Virus record (IMG/VR): IMGVR_UViG_3300036832_001336
Coordinates: 1-43,296 of that record
Strand: one strand, 5' to 3'
Origin: a virus
DNA length: 43,296 nucleotides
Shown one piece after another: positions 15,100 through 24,916 of the stretch. The number at the start of each line of letters is the position of its first letter. Position 1 is the first letter of the stretch. Under the pieces are notes generated by a model. The model made no database searches. It was not told the DNA's origin and saw nothing but the letters and a program-made list of their open reading frames with translations. The translations under genes were made by a program, and so were the position numbers.

Positions 15100-15804
15100 A
15101 TGGGCAGCTCGATCACCATAGCCAATACGGACAATTGGGCGAAAGCGTTTTTGGAGCAGCAGCCCACCGAAATCAACGGCATGGAACCAGCCGTGAGCTC
15201 GGCCAGCCTGGTTGTTCAAACTGTGCTTGGCCCCCCGTTCGCGTGGCCATGGAATCGCAGCGTACTTAACTTCACAACTTCGACCCAGGATTTTCAATTT
15301 ACCGGGCTCAGCAATTTCGGCTTTCTCGAGGGGGGAAGCATCGCGCCGGCCAGCGGCGGGAAATCCATGGAGCTGCTAGTAAAAAACATTCTCCAGCAGG
15401 AAGCGAACCAGGCGCGCGCCATCCACGTCAGTCCCCTGCTTGACGATGGCGCCGGCAATATCACATTCCGGCTTTCGATGACCCCTGATCAAAGCTATGT
15501 AGTTTCTCTGATGTTTCAGAACCGCGCGCCGCTCATTCAGAGCATGGGCTCGACCTGGGCGCCGATCCCCGATGACAAAAATTACATCTGCCAGTGGGGC
15601 TATCTCGCGCTCATGAGTCTGATAGGCAACGATGCCCGATTCAATGAATACAACAGCAAATTTATAACCAGCGTCCTTGCAGCCCAAGGCGGACTTACCG
15701 AGCTCGAGCGGAGTATTTGGCTATCGAACTGGATGCGCGTCATGTCGCAGCTCCAGAGCAACCAGCTTGCCACCGGAGAGCGCTACAAAGCGAGGGAGAC
15801 ATAA
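15100..15804 (+). CDS. Tail/connector structural protein
   Basis: A 234-residue protein starting MGSSITIANTDNW. Beta-rich first half and a helical C-terminal part (LTELERSIWLSNWMRVMSQL). In podovirus-like genomes this position, between the connector and the large tail-hub gene, is held by tail-tube or head-completion proteins. I cannot assign a specific family. The previous stop and this ATG are immediately adjacent, as are this stop and the next ATG. Confidence 0.55.
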   Translation: MGSSITIANTDNWAKAFLEQQPTEINGMEPAVSSASLVVQTVLGPPFAWPWNRSVLNFTTSTQDFQFTGLSNFGFLEGGSIAPASGGKSMELLVKNILQQEANQARAIHVSPLLDDGAGNITFRLSMTPDQSYVVSLMFQNRAPLIQSMGSTWAPIPDDKNYICQWGYLALMSLIGNDARFNEYNSKFITSVLAAQGGLTELERSIWLSNWMRVMSQLQSNQLATGERYKARET

Positions 15805-18800
15805 ATGCCAGTTTCCCCGTTTGAAACTGCCGGCGCGCAGATCCAACCGACCAGTGCGGCGCCGCTCCACACCAACGAGTTTTTTACCGGACTTTGGACG
15901 CACGGCAATCCCCTGGGACCGGGCGCAGTTCCCTACCTTTACACGAAGTTTTACTCAGCCTCGAGATTTGACCGCTTAGTGGGCGGCAACAATGTTGAGA
16001 TTTCGACCAAGCTAACCCTGATGCGCCGGCCAGGCTCGAGCGTTTACAACTCGGCCGCGCTTCCCCCCATTAACCGTTTCTATGAATTTCGCAGTTTCAC
16101 AGGCGGAAGCGAAGTAATCCATATCGTGGGCAGCGCAGATCCCGGCAGCGGATCCGCGCAACCAACCGTGAGGGATGTAACCGGACCCGCGAACAATCTC
16201 ATCCTCTGGACGAAGAACGCGAACGCCGGCCGCACTAGTTTTGTCAGCGTGGGGAACCGTCTTTATTTCGGGGATGGAATCGACACCGGCCAATGGATTC
16301 AAAGCGCGCTCAGTTGGAAGCCAAACACCACCTATAACGCCGGCGATTTCATCGTTGACGAAAACAACGATATTCAAGTTTCGATAGGCGCATGGACGGG
16401 AAACATTACCTCCATGGGCTCCGCGTTTTTTTCGGTGCCAGGGCATACGGGGTGGAATGTCGATTTATTTTTTTCCTCGACCACGCCAGTCCCTTACGAC
16501 CAGGCGTTACTCACGCTTGCCGGCCTCACGTTTAAGCCAGCATTGAACGGCTTGCAGGTGTTAGCAACCCGCATGTCCCCTACCTGGGTGCGGTTTTTTG
16601 TGGCGAACAGCATAGCCCCGATTGGAGCCTTCGCGCAGACGGTAGAGACAGGAACCGCAAGCACCGGGACGGGACCGACAGGATCAAGCGAGCCCATCTG
16701 GCAAGCTCCCGGCCAGGTGACACTCGACAATCAGGCGCAGTGGGACAACAAAGGCCCCGCAGTGATGCCGTGGGGCATTGCGGCGCCGGCCGCGGCGCCC
16801 ATCGTGACCCAAGCGCTTGCGCCGAGCGTTTACAACGCGCCGCAGACGAGCACCTGGTACGCGCCTCTATTCGTGATTCTCGACGCCAATGGAAACCTCG
16901 AGCAGCTTTCAACCGCGGGAACCACCGGAGGCACGATACCCACCTTTTCAACCACCGTGGGCGCCATCACCGCAGACGGAACCGCGGCCTGGAAAAATAT
17001 CGGACCCGCGCCCTGGGCCGCGTCCACAGCCTATGCACTCAACGCCTGTATACAAACGCAATTCACTTACTACGTCACCCAGGCCACCGTGACCTATGTG
17101 TGGCAAAACGGGATTCAGGTCCCCGTAGTGACTTACAAACAAGTCCCCGTCACCATTACGCAGCTCTTTCAATGCGTTCAGGCCGGCACCACCGGAGTCA
17201 ATGTTCCGAGCTGGACCAATGGACTTGGAACCACTGTCAATGATGGCACCGCGGCCTGGAAGAACATGGGCAAGGCGCCGGCGTGGATTGGCGCCACGCA
17301 AAAAGTCTCACTCGACACCGAAGTGTTAGACCCCAACGGCTACCTGCAAAAAATCACAGCCTTTGGGGAAACCGGCGCCACCGCGCCCACCACCTGGGAA
17401 ACGGATCTCGGCAGCTCTACGGTCGATGGTTCGCAAACTTGGCTTAACGTGGGAAGCTACGCGCCGGCCGCAACCGCGGCAGTGATCTATGCCTACAGCG
17501 GCAAAAATTCCGTGACCGGCCAGATCGGAACCGCCAGCCCTCAGAGCGTTCCCATTACCGTACTCGCGGACAATAACGCCGTGATCCAGGGCGGAGGCCT
17601 GGCCGGCACCGGCATAGACACCATCGTGCTTTGGCGAACCGTGCAAGGCGGATCCACATTGCTCTATGACGACGAGTTTCCCAATCCCGGCCCAGGGCAG
17701 ACCTGGATTTATACCGACAGCAACCCCGATAGCGCGCTCAACGAACTGATCACCGCGCCGATCGCCAACGCCAACGACCCGCCACCCGCGGGATTCATTC
17801 CGCAGTGCTACTACCTGGGAAGGATTTGGGGCTTCGTTGGCAATGTGCTCAAAAACTCGGCCGGCCCCGATACCACCGTAGGCAGCGGCAATGAGAGCTT
17901 TGCGCCTCTCGCACAATTCACCTTCCCTTCCCTGGGGGTGAAATGTTGGGGGACCTCGATCGGCCTGATTGTTTACACCAATTCCGATATTTGGGCAGTG
18001 CTCGGACAAGGCACCATCAACTCGCCGTTTTATGTGGTGATGTTCCAAGAGGGTGTAGGCCTGGCCAGCCAAGATGCTTTCTGCGTCAATGGCTCGACGG
18101 CATACGGAATGCTTACCTCCGGCCAGGTTGTCTCGATGGACCCAGGCGCCGGCGAAGTCGAAGTAGGCTTTCCGATCGGAGATCAATTCGATAGCCTCTA
18201 CACCGCGCCTAATACCTATTGCGCATGGCACCAGGGATCAAGCGCGGACACCGCGCTTTATGTCGCAGACGGCGCAACCGGATGGTTTCGCATGGCGCCC
18301 GTAGCGGCGCCGGAATCGGGAAACGTGTGGAGTCCGCAAGCCGTATTTGCGGCCGGCATAAAGGCGATCGCCTCTATTGAAATTTCGCCAGGAGTGAAAC
18401 GGCTCATTCTCGGCCCCTCCGCCGATGGCCACCCCATCCTGATGCGCGATAAGAGCGTGCACAGCGACAACGCCGCGAACTACCAGGCCTTCGCTATCGT
18501 GGGCTCGATCGTCATGGCACAGCCAGGGACCACGGTAGGAGTGCAGTACGTTGTGCTCGAGGAAGAGATGATAGCCGGCGCCTCCGCGGCTTCCCTCTCC
18601 GTCATGTTCGATGAAATTGCGCAGTTTGATATTTACTCGACTCCGCCCCTGCGCAACCAGAGAACCGACCCGCCCAACCTGCCAGCATCGAAAACCGTTC
18701 GCGCCACCCGCTACTGGATTGCGCAAGACGCGAACACCGTGCAGGTGTGCCGGCACATGCAACAGAAAATTTTGTGGCCGGCCGAGAACTTTCCTAACGA

Positions 18801-18852
18801 ACTTTTGACAGCGACCATCTTTGGCCGGCTGCCCGAGAAAGCGAGGAAGTAA
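15805..18852 (+). CDS. Large tail hub / head-tail stabilisation protein
   Basis: A 1015-residue virion protein. The N terminus (residues 1-170, LYTKFYSASRFDRLVGGNNVEIS) resembles the start of phage stabilisation or hub proteins. Residues about 295-550 hold at least four versions of a module with the signature TGxTxP...DGTxxWxNxG (near 295-318, 385-402, 470-490 and 530-552). From about residue 560 the protein looks like a beta-propeller (LWRTVQGGSTLLYDDEF, IGLIVYTNSDIWAVLGQG, CVNGSTAYGMLTSGQVVSMD). P22 gp10-type hub proteins have a similar order, but the match is by architecture only. It would seal the connector and anchor the fibres. Confidence 0.6.
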   Translation: MPVSPFETAGAQIQPTSAAPLHTNEFFTGLWTHGNPLGPGAVPYLYTKFYSASRFDRLVGGNNVEISTKLTLMRRPGSSVYNSAALPPINRFYEFRSFTGGSEVIHIVGSADPGSGSAQPTVRDVTGPANNLILWTKNANAGRTSFVSVGNRLYFGDGIDTGQWIQSALSWKPNTTYNAGDFIVDENNDIQVSIGAWTGNITSMGSAFFSVPGHTGWNVDLFFSSTTPVPYDQALLTLAGLTFKPALNGLQVLATRMSPTWVRFFVANSIAPIGAFAQTVETGTASTGTGPTGSSEPIWQAPGQVTLDNQAQWDNKGPAVMPWGIAAPAAAPIVTQALAPSVYNAPQTSTWYAPLFVILDANGNLEQLSTAGTTGGTIPTFSTTVGAITADGTAAWKNIGPAPWAASTAYALNACIQTQFTYYVTQATVTYVWQNGIQVPVVTYKQVPVTITQLFQCVQAGTTGVNVPSWTNGLGTTVNDGTAAWKNMGKAPAWIGATQKVSLDTEVLDPNGYLQKITAFGETGATAPTTWETDLGSSTVDGSQTWLNVGSYAPAATAAVIYAYSGKNSVTGQIGTASPQSVPITVLADNNAVIQGGGLAGTGIDTIVLWRTVQGGSTLLYDDEFPNPGPGQTWIYTDSNPDSALNELITAPIANANDPPPAGFIPQCYYLGRIWGFVGNVLKNSAGPDTTVGSGNESFAPLAQFTFPSLGVKCWGTSIGLIVYTNSDIWAVLGQGTINSPFYVVMFQEGVGLASQDAFCVNGSTAYGMLTSGQVVSMDPGAGEVEVGFPIGDQFDSLYTAPNTYCAWHQGSSADTALYVADGATGWFRMAPVAAPESGNVWSPQAVFAAGIKAIASIEISPGVKRLILGPSADGHPILMRDKSVHSDNAANYQAFAIVGSIVMAQPGTTVGVQYVVLEEEMIAGASAASLSVMFDEIAQFDIYSTPPLRNQRTDPPNLPASKTVRATRYWIAQDANTVQVCRHMQQKILWPAENFPNELLTATIFGRLPEKARK

Positions 18853-19119
18853 ATGGCCGAGCGCATGGTCAGACAACCCGGAGGCATCAACCAGCCACCG
18901 CGGAAAATTGCCAGGGGACCGACCGGAATAGCCGAGCAGCCCCTACCTATGCCGGCGCCGATCGCGCACGTCCCCCCGCCGATCGACCAGGGCGGAGTGA
19001 GCCCCTTCATGATCTCGAGCCTACCGGCGCAAGCCTCGGGAGCGGACGTTTACGCGCGCCAGTTTTACCGCGGGAGCAAGGTCCCATATAGGCGTTACCT
19101 ACCTTTGGCCGGGGTGTGA
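18853..19119 (+). CDS. Pro-rich small virion-region protein
   Basis: An 88-residue protein rich in Pro, Gly and Ala (PMPAPIAHVPPPIDQGG) with a short C-terminal segment ADVYARQFYRGSKVPYRRYL. It starts directly after the stop of the large hub gene, so it is translated in the same operon. Mostly disordered by composition. It could be a tail or ejection accessory; no family recognised. Confidence 0.55.
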   Translation: MAERMVRQPGGINQPPRKIARGPTGIAEQPLPMPAPIAHVPPPIDQGGVSPFMISSLPAQASGADVYARQFYRGSKVPYRRYLPLAGV

Positions 19120-19122
19120 CCT

Positions 19123-19605
19123 ATGGAAGAACTAGCCAAATTCGACGGATACCGCTTGCGCCTGGTGGAAGAGTCCGACCGGCCGAAGCTCGAGGAGTGG
19201 ATTCGGTCGGACCAGGCGCATCGGGATCTTTTCGCGCCTGAGTTTTTCATGGGCCAGGAAGAGATTGACGGAGAATTGGCGACCGATCCGCGGGTTAGTT
19301 GCTATGCGCTCGAGGACCGACACCGGACGCTCATGTTTATTCGCCTCACGCGCGCGGCCAGGGTACACATTCAGTTTCCCCCGGAGACGGAAGAGAATCG
19401 CCGGCAGCAGCGGCGGAGCCTGGGGCTCGCGCTCATCAAGGGAATGGCATTTCTCGAGGTCCTGTTAGGGCGCGCCGGCGCCGCGGAGTGGATCTTCGAC
19501 AGCGAGGCCGGCCCCCTGCGCGAACTCGCCAAGGGGCGCCTGGGATTCACCACCAGCCCGAACGAGCTTGTAAGGCCAATCAGCCGGCTCGAGGAAGGGG
19601 TTTAG
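19123..19605 (+). CDS. GNAT-like acetyltransferase-fold protein
   Basis: A 160-residue protein with the order of a GNAT fold: YRLRLVEESDRPKLEEWIRSD at the start (like the beta1-alpha1 of many acetyltransferases), a central ALEDRHRTLMFIRLTRAARV, and RRSLGLALIKGMAFLEVLL as the helix that would bind acetyl-CoA. However, the usual Q/R-x-x-G-x-G/A pyrophosphate loop is not clear. Proteins of this type occur inside phage structural operons, where they are probably virion components without proven enzyme activity. Starts three bases after the previous stop. Confidence 0.5.
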   Translation: MEELAKFDGYRLRLVEESDRPKLEEWIRSDQAHRDLFAPEFFMGQEEIDGELATDPRVSCYALEDRHRTLMFIRLTRAARVHIQFPPETEENRRQQRRSLGLALIKGMAFLEVLLGRAGAAEWIFDSEAGPLRELAKGRLGFTTSPNELVRPISRLEEGV

Positions 19606-19607
19606 TT

Positions 19608-20264
19608 ATGTGCGGCGGACCGTCGAGCACACAAAGCCAATTGCAATCCGAAGAGGCGCAGTTTTACGCCAAGCAGATCCAGGCCTATGACACGGCATAC
19701 AAGAATTTTTCCGAGATCCAAGGGGTGCTTGATAAGCAATTTGCGCCCATTCTTTCGCGCGGACCAAACCAGATGGGATTCAGTCCCGAGGAGCTGACGG
19801 CACTGCGCACCCAGGCCACCGAAGGAACCGCGACCGAATACAACAAGGCGCAACGAGCCTTGCAGGAGAACCAGGCGGCGCGCGGCGGAGCGGGAGCCTC
19901 CGACATAAACATCACCGCGGGAGGCGCCGAAGAGGAACGCGCGCAATTGGCCGGAATGGCCGCTAGTACCGCATCGACGCAAAACCTGGGCATCACCGAG
20001 GCCGGTTATTCGCAGGGTTACAACGAGTGGCAAAACGCTGTGCAGGGTGAAGAGAACTTAGCGGCCGGATGGAACCCTAACAGCTTCGCCGGCTCGGCCG
20101 ACAGCTCCGCGAAAGTTGCGAACGACGAAGCGAATACGATCGCGCAACAGAGTCAAGCGATGTGGGGGAGTGTGCTCGGAGCGCTCGGAGGCGTGGCCGG
20201 CATGGCCGTAGGAAATATGAACGTGGGCGGCGGTAAAGGTTGGTCAATGGGGAATAACGGGTAG
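19608..20264 (+). CDS. Internal virion / ejection protein (gp14-like position)
   Basis: A 218-residue protein starting MCGGPSSTQSQLQ, rich in Ala, Gln and Glu and mostly helical (EELTALRTQATEGTATEYNKA), with a Gly-rich hydrophobic C terminus (GSVLGALGGVAGMAVGNM). This is the look and position of the smallest T7-like ejection protein, which spans the outer membrane during DNA delivery. The next two genes would supply the larger ejection proteins. The MCGG start resembles gp14-like openings, but no signature proves it. Confidence 0.55.
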   Translation: MCGGPSSTQSQLQSEEAQFYAKQIQAYDTAYKNFSEIQGVLDKQFAPILSRGPNQMGFSPEELTALRTQATEGTATEYNKAQRALQENQAARGGAGASDINITAGGAEEERAQLAGMAASTASTQNLGITEAGYSQGYNEWQNAVQGEENLAAGWNPNSFAGSADSSAKVANDEANTIAQQSQAMWGSVLGALGGVAGMAVGNMNVGGGKGWSMGNNG

Positions 20265-20274
20265 GGAGTACACT

Positions 20275-22152
20275 ATGGACCCTGAAGAGAACGGCGGAAA
20301 CGGCACCACCGCGACAGCACCAGCAACGGACTCGCAACCGGCTGCAACCTCCAGTGTTACCAGTGCCGGAAGCGTGGCGGCGCCGGCGATTGGGGGATCG
20401 ACGGCGCCGCAGCCCCAAGCCGAGCACTATGCGCCAGATGCTCAGCTCGAACCAGAAAAAATGCAGCAGCTCGAGAAGCTGCAAAAAGACAGTTGGGGAG
20501 AAAGAACGCTACACGGAATTTTAGACGCTATCGGCGGAAAGTATTCCACACAGTTCATTCCCACCCCTAACGGCGTGATTCAACGCAAGGTTGCGAACAC
20601 TCCCGGCCAGCAATGGAAAAACATTATCGCCGGCGCGCTCACCGGATACGCGGCCGGCGCCGGCATGACCGGGCCAGGATCCACGGCGCGCAAATTCGGC
20701 GCCGGCTTCCAGGCTTCGCAAGGCCAGGTAGAAAAGCAGCGGGATAAATCGCGCGCCGAAGCCAACGAAGATTTTGAGCAGCAGCAGAAGGCCGCGCACA
20801 ACAACGCGGCCAATGCCCTGCTTGGCATCCAGATTGCCAAAGGCACCTTTGACCTAGGCCAAGACCAGGTAAAAGCTACGACGGATGAATTTCAGCGGGA
20901 AGCCGACGCCGTGAATGCCGTGAAGGCGGGAGGCGAAGGCTCCACGGATTACGGAGTATTCGCCACTTTCCCGGACCTCATGAAAAAAGTAAACGATGTT
21001 CCCGAGCTCCACGATGTTCACTATGCCGGCAACATCCACATGGTTCCCCACGTCAACGCGGACCACAAAATTGATGGCGTTCACCTGTTCCTGGTAACTC
21101 CGACCTGGAGAGAAGCCAAGGTTCAGCAACCCCTGAAAATGACCAACAAAGTCACCGGCGAAACGCAGACCATTCCCGCGGGAGCTCTCAACGGCAATGA
21201 CTTCATGGCCACCTGGATGAAAGGCAGCGCCGATGATTTAGCCGAGCACCACAAGGATGTGGAGGAGAAGCGCGAAGGCGAAGTAGCGAAATCGACCGAG
21301 GCCAAGAATTACGGCGAGGCCGCGAGAGCCAAGAGCGAGAGCGTACCTAACGCCGGAACCCCCGAGGTTGAGCAGGACATTTCTTCGGGGTTAGCTTCCG
21401 GCCGCTACCTGATGGGAAAAGATATTCCTTTGCGGACCTCGAAAGATCAGACCACCGCGGCGCAGTACACCAAAGACGCAAACGTCTACTCGATGCAGCA
21501 TTTTGGTTTGCCCTACTCGCCGGAGATCATTCGCCAGGAGGCCAAATTTGCAGAGTCACCGAAGACCCAGGCTTTTCTTGGAGGCGTTGACCGCATGGTC
21601 GGAACCCCCGGAATGCCAGGGCAGCTCGACCAGGTTTTGGACCTTGCGCGGCGCGCCGGCATAGGAGAGCTCGCGCCGGCCAACGATGTAACGTTGTGGA
21701 TCCGCCAGCACCTTGGCGAACAGGACGCTAAGAATTTCGAGCAAGGCCTCAGCGACACACAAACCGCGCTCGGGACGTTGATCGGCAATCCGCTACTTGG
21801 AAGCGGAGAATCTGATTTGAAATTGAAGACCGCACAAAAGCAGTTCGGATCCAATCCGACCATGAAGGATTTGCGCGGCGCCGTCACGACCACCAAGGAA
21901 ATCTTGAATCGAGCTCGAGGGGAGCTCGCGCGCAATAACCGTTACATCCAGCAGCGCTACGGCACCGACCTAAGCCCACAGCAGCAACCAGGCGCCGGCC
22001 AGCCTGGAGCTGGACAGGGCCAAGGCGGAACACAGCCCCCGCCTGGACAGACGGCGCCGCGGACGGTCCCCCCCGGAGCCTTCGCAGCACGCGACGCGAA
22101 AGGCAACATTGTGGGTTACAAAGACACCACCGGATACCACCCGTTTCAGTAA
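20275..22152 (+). CDS. Putative ejection protein (middle size)
   Basis: A 625-residue protein. The first 60 residues are low-complexity (Thr, Ala, Pro); residues about 100-200 are helical and Ala/Gln-rich; a globular middle has VHYAGNIHMVPHVNADHKID; and the C-terminal third is helical (DLRGAVTTTKEILNRARGEL) with a Pro/Gly/Gln-rich end. Size and order (218, 625, 812 residues) parallel the T7 gp14-gp15-gp16 ejection set. No catalytic motif is visible. Eleven bases separate it from the previous gene. Confidence 0.55.
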   Translation: MDPEENGGNGTTATAPATDSQPAATSSVTSAGSVAAPAIGGSTAPQPQAEHYAPDAQLEPEKMQQLEKLQKDSWGERTLHGILDAIGGKYSTQFIPTPNGVIQRKVANTPGQQWKNIIAGALTGYAAGAGMTGPGSTARKFGAGFQASQGQVEKQRDKSRAEANEDFEQQQKAAHNNAANALLGIQIAKGTFDLGQDQVKATTDEFQREADAVNAVKAGGEGSTDYGVFATFPDLMKKVNDVPELHDVHYAGNIHMVPHVNADHKIDGVHLFLVTPTWREAKVQQPLKMTNKVTGETQTIPAGALNGNDFMATWMKGSADDLAEHHKDVEEKREGEVAKSTEAKNYGEAARAKSESVPNAGTPEVEQDISSGLASGRYLMGKDIPLRTSKDQTTAAQYTKDANVYSMQHFGLPYSPEIIRQEAKFAESPKTQAFLGGVDRMVGTPGMPGQLDQVLDLARRAGIGELAPANDVTLWIRQHLGEQDAKNFEQGLSDTQTALGTLIGNPLLGSGESDLKLKTAQKQFGSNPTMKDLRGAVTTTKEILNRARGELARNNRYIQQRYGTDLSPQQQPGAGQPGAGQGQGGTQPPPGQTAPRTVPPGAFAARDAKGNIVGYKDTTGYHPFQ

Positions 22153-22164
22153 GGCGAGGATGCG

Positions 22165-24603
22165 ATGCCGCCGACGACCACAGCACCACCCGCGGGAATC
22201 ACGTTTGACAAAGATCCGGCGCCAGCTCAGAACCAGGTGCCGGCCGGCGTGACGATCGACCAAAACCCGGTACCGGCAGGAGTCACGATCGACCAGAACC
22301 CGGCGCCAGGGGGAGCCACGCCACCGGCGCCGCGGCCGCGCACACTCGTTAACCGGTTTACAGATGCGCTCGAGCAGAGCTCCGCGGATCCGGGGCAGGT
22401 ATACGGAAGCATTCTTTCAGGCGGAGTGAAATCAGCGCTCGGCGGACTCGGCAACATCATGGACATGGTTGGCAAATACGATCCGAGCCAACTGATGTTA
22501 AAACTCACCCCCCAGGGCAGAGAAGCAAACGCGCGCATCAATCAGCACATTGCCGACGCCAGCGATTGGATTAAATCGGGAGGAGAGCCCACCGGATTTT
22601 GGGAAAACATCGGCGCCGTGGGAGAGCAAATGCTCGAATACCTCACCCCGGAATCGGTTATCAAAATGGCCGGCGCGCCAGTGAAGGCGGCCGAGGTTGC
22701 AGGAACCGCGAGGAAAGCAGTACAGGCCACCGACGCAATGAAGAGTGGCACCGAAGCGCTCACGTTTTTGCAGAAGCACCCCAAGATTGCCGGCCTGGTT
22801 GCGATCGGAACCAAGGCCGCGAAAGATGCCGCGACCATGGGCGCGCAGACTTACGTGCACACCGAGGACCCGGAACAGGCGGCCATCTCCGGCGTATTCG
22901 GCGGAGGAGTCGGAGCAGTGGCCGAAGGCATGGGACAAGCCGGCCGCTATCTCAAAAACGTTTCGCCCAAAAATATCGAGGTTGCAGGGCAAGACATGCT
23001 TGCACTCCGCAGCCAGCTAGAAGCGTCAGGAATGCCCAACGCTTCAGGCTCAGCCGGCGCGCCGGTAGTCGAGCAATCGCAGCAACAGGGAGTGGGAAAC
23101 GTAGTTCAGACGGTTGCCCAAAATGCCACGCGCGACGTGTTAGACCGAGTAAACCTCACGCGGGGAACTGCCGGCGCGCCGCTTGGACCCTCATGGCCAC
23201 CAGGCATTGAGATCCCGCGAGGGGCGGACAATCCCGCGCGCTTATTGCCGGCGCCCGAAGGTTCGCAAGGCGGGAAATTCTTTACGCTCGAGGGACCGGG
23301 CCAGGTCGAAGGCCGAACCGAGATGACGGTACAACAGCCGGCCAGCAAGTTTGAGCCAACCGCATCGAGAGTGCCGGAAGGCGGAGAGCCAGGGCCGCAG
23401 AACGTTGAGGAACTAGGACCGACCGCAAAGACGGTACCGGATCGTTTGCAGAAGCGTACCCAGGCCTACACCAGCGCCACCGGCGAGGCCGCGGCGGACG
23501 AGGCGCGCGGCGGAGGCAGACTCGAAACTAACGACCCGCAAGAGGCCGAGGCCTGGATGCGGCAGCTCGAAGATATTCAGGCGAGCCCACTCCATGACCA
23601 GCTCACGCCGGCGCAACAAGCGCACATCGAAGGGCAGCGGCAACAGCTCAGCGATAGGCTTGGACTCTACCACGCGAGCCCCTACGCGCAACGCTTTGCG
23701 CCCGTCGATGTGGACGCCGCGGCCAATCGAGTGCGGACCTTTGGGGATGCGGCCGCACAGATACAGGCCTCCGTGCAGCCCGTATTTCAAAAACTCGATG
23801 AGCTCAGCGATGGTGACTTTACATCGTGGAGAGAAATCGCCAAGAAGGCGCAGAAGGTTATCCAATCCGCCTCGAGCATGGAAGCCGTGGACGCCGCACA
23901 GCAGCGATTGAGCGACGCTAACAGCGCAATTAATGATTTGATTACTCGCCACGCCGGCGACATTTCGAGAAACGATTACCTCACCGCACAAAACGCATGG
24001 CGCGAGAGCTCGAGACTGGATGAGCTCCATTCGGTACTCGAGGGAATGACCAACGGCATCCCGGTTGAAGCGACCGAGAAGGGATTTAATCGGGTATTCA
24101 CCGGCAGCACCAAGGCCCTGCAGAAGTTTTTAGACAAAGGAACCAATCAAGCGCAGCTCACCCAATTGATAGGCGAGGACGGAATAAACAACATTCGCCA
24201 AATGACGGAGCTCCTATCGAAAGCCAAAAGCCAGCGCAGCATCATGGACGTTGCCAAGAGCGTAGCCGTCGAGTTTGGCAAACATGCGCGCATCGGAGGC
24301 CTGGGAGGATTGATAGGAGGAACCGCGGCGCACGCGATCGGACTCCCCTGGTTTGAAGGAGTCACAGCCGGCGCCATGACCGGCGCCACAGTGCGCGCCA
24401 TTATTCACGACGCCACCATTAACCCGCGGATAGGCGGCATGGTGATGTGGGCGGCCGAGCATGGATTGAAGCCCCAGGATTACGCGCCTTACATAGCTCG
24501 AGCCATGGCCGTACCTATGCAGAAGCAAGGCAACGCCAACGACCAGAGCGAAGAACAGGAGGGGGACCGACAAACCCCAAACGATGGTAGGCCCCAACCC
24601 TAA
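22165..24603 (+). CDS. Putative large ejection protein
   Basis: An 812-residue protein whose first 50 residues repeat PAGVTIDQNPVPAGVTIDQN-type units, followed by a long Ala-rich helical body with regions such as VIKMAGAPVKAAEVAGTARK and LGGLIGGTAAHAIGLPWFEG, the latter hydrophobic near residue 720. No lytic transglycosylase motif is visible, unlike T7 gp16. Its C terminus overlaps the next gene by 20 bases. The next gene encodes a GLIEPGN domain that in other phages is fused to large virion proteins, which supports a virion role. Assigned by size, order and composition. Confidence 0.55.
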   Translation: MPPTTTAPPAGITFDKDPAPAQNQVPAGVTIDQNPVPAGVTIDQNPAPGGATPPAPRPRTLVNRFTDALEQSSADPGQVYGSILSGGVKSALGGLGNIMDMVGKYDPSQLMLKLTPQGREANARINQHIADASDWIKSGGEPTGFWENIGAVGEQMLEYLTPESVIKMAGAPVKAAEVAGTARKAVQATDAMKSGTEALTFLQKHPKIAGLVAIGTKAAKDAATMGAQTYVHTEDPEQAAISGVFGGGVGAVAEGMGQAGRYLKNVSPKNIEVAGQDMLALRSQLEASGMPNASGSAGAPVVEQSQQQGVGNVVQTVAQNATRDVLDRVNLTRGTAGAPLGPSWPPGIEIPRGADNPARLLPAPEGSQGGKFFTLEGPGQVEGRTEMTVQQPASKFEPTASRVPEGGEPGPQNVEELGPTAKTVPDRLQKRTQAYTSATGEAAADEARGGGRLETNDPQEAEAWMRQLEDIQASPLHDQLTPAQQAHIEGQRQQLSDRLGLYHASPYAQRFAPVDVDAAANRVRTFGDAAAQIQASVQPVFQKLDELSDGDFTSWREIAKKAQKVIQSASSMEAVDAAQQRLSDANSAINDLITRHAGDISRNDYLTAQNAWRESSRLDELHSVLEGMTNGIPVEATEKGFNRVFTGSTKALQKFLDKGTNQAQLTQLIGEDGINNIRQMTELLSKAKSQRSIMDVAKSVAVEFGKHARIGGLGGLIGGTAAHAIGLPWFEGVTAGAMTGATVRAIIHDATINPRIGGMVMWAAEHGLKPQDYAPYIARAMAVPMQKQGNANDQSEEQEGDRQTPNDGRPQP

Positions 24604-24916
24604 AGGATTGATCGAACCAGGGAATCTCGATATTCGTAATCGGCCGATCATTCAAAACGAGGATGGAACCCACTCGAGCGAATACTCGATTTCGATTGGA
24701 GACGAGAAAGGCCGCGAAATTTTAATACCCACGGTCGTGAACGGACGATTTTTAACCCCGGACGGAAAGAAACCAGCGGAGGGAAGCGCGGCCGAAAAGC
24801 AGATGTTCAGGCGCGCCGAGGATCATTACCACGACACCGGCGAACACTTAGGAATTTTCGACAACCCCGACGATGCCGACGCATACGCGGAACGGCTGCA
24901 CAGCAGGACACAGTAA
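24584..24916 (+). CDS. GLIEPGN-domain phage protein
   Basis: A 110-residue protein matching a widespread phage domain: GLIEPGNLDIRNRPIIQN near residues 9-26, SISIGDEKGREILIPTVV near 36-53, and the ending HYHDTGEHLGIFDNPDDADAY. In many phages this domain is the C-terminal part of a large ejection protein or follows it. Here it is a free gene starting inside the end of the ejection gene in another frame. Its function is unknown; presence in virions is likely. Confidence 0.7.
   Translation: MVGPNPKGLIEPGNLDIRNRPIIQNEDGTHSSEYSISIGDEKGREILIPTVVNGRFLTPDGKKPAEGSAAEKQMFRRAEDHYHDTGEHLGIFDNPDDADAYAERLHSRTQ

Noticed and set aside
14880-15182. 101-codon N-terminal extension of the HNH frame on the minus strand
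   Set aside because: It is antisense to two well-supported plus-strand genes, has no ribosome-binding site at its ATG, while MTFKCERC at 14879 has GAGGA directly upstream and begins the zinc modules.
18243-18876. Long minus-strand frames within the large hub gene (also 17326-18231, 13384-14061)
   Set aside because: They are antisense shadows of high-GC coding sequence without ribosome-binding sites or domains.
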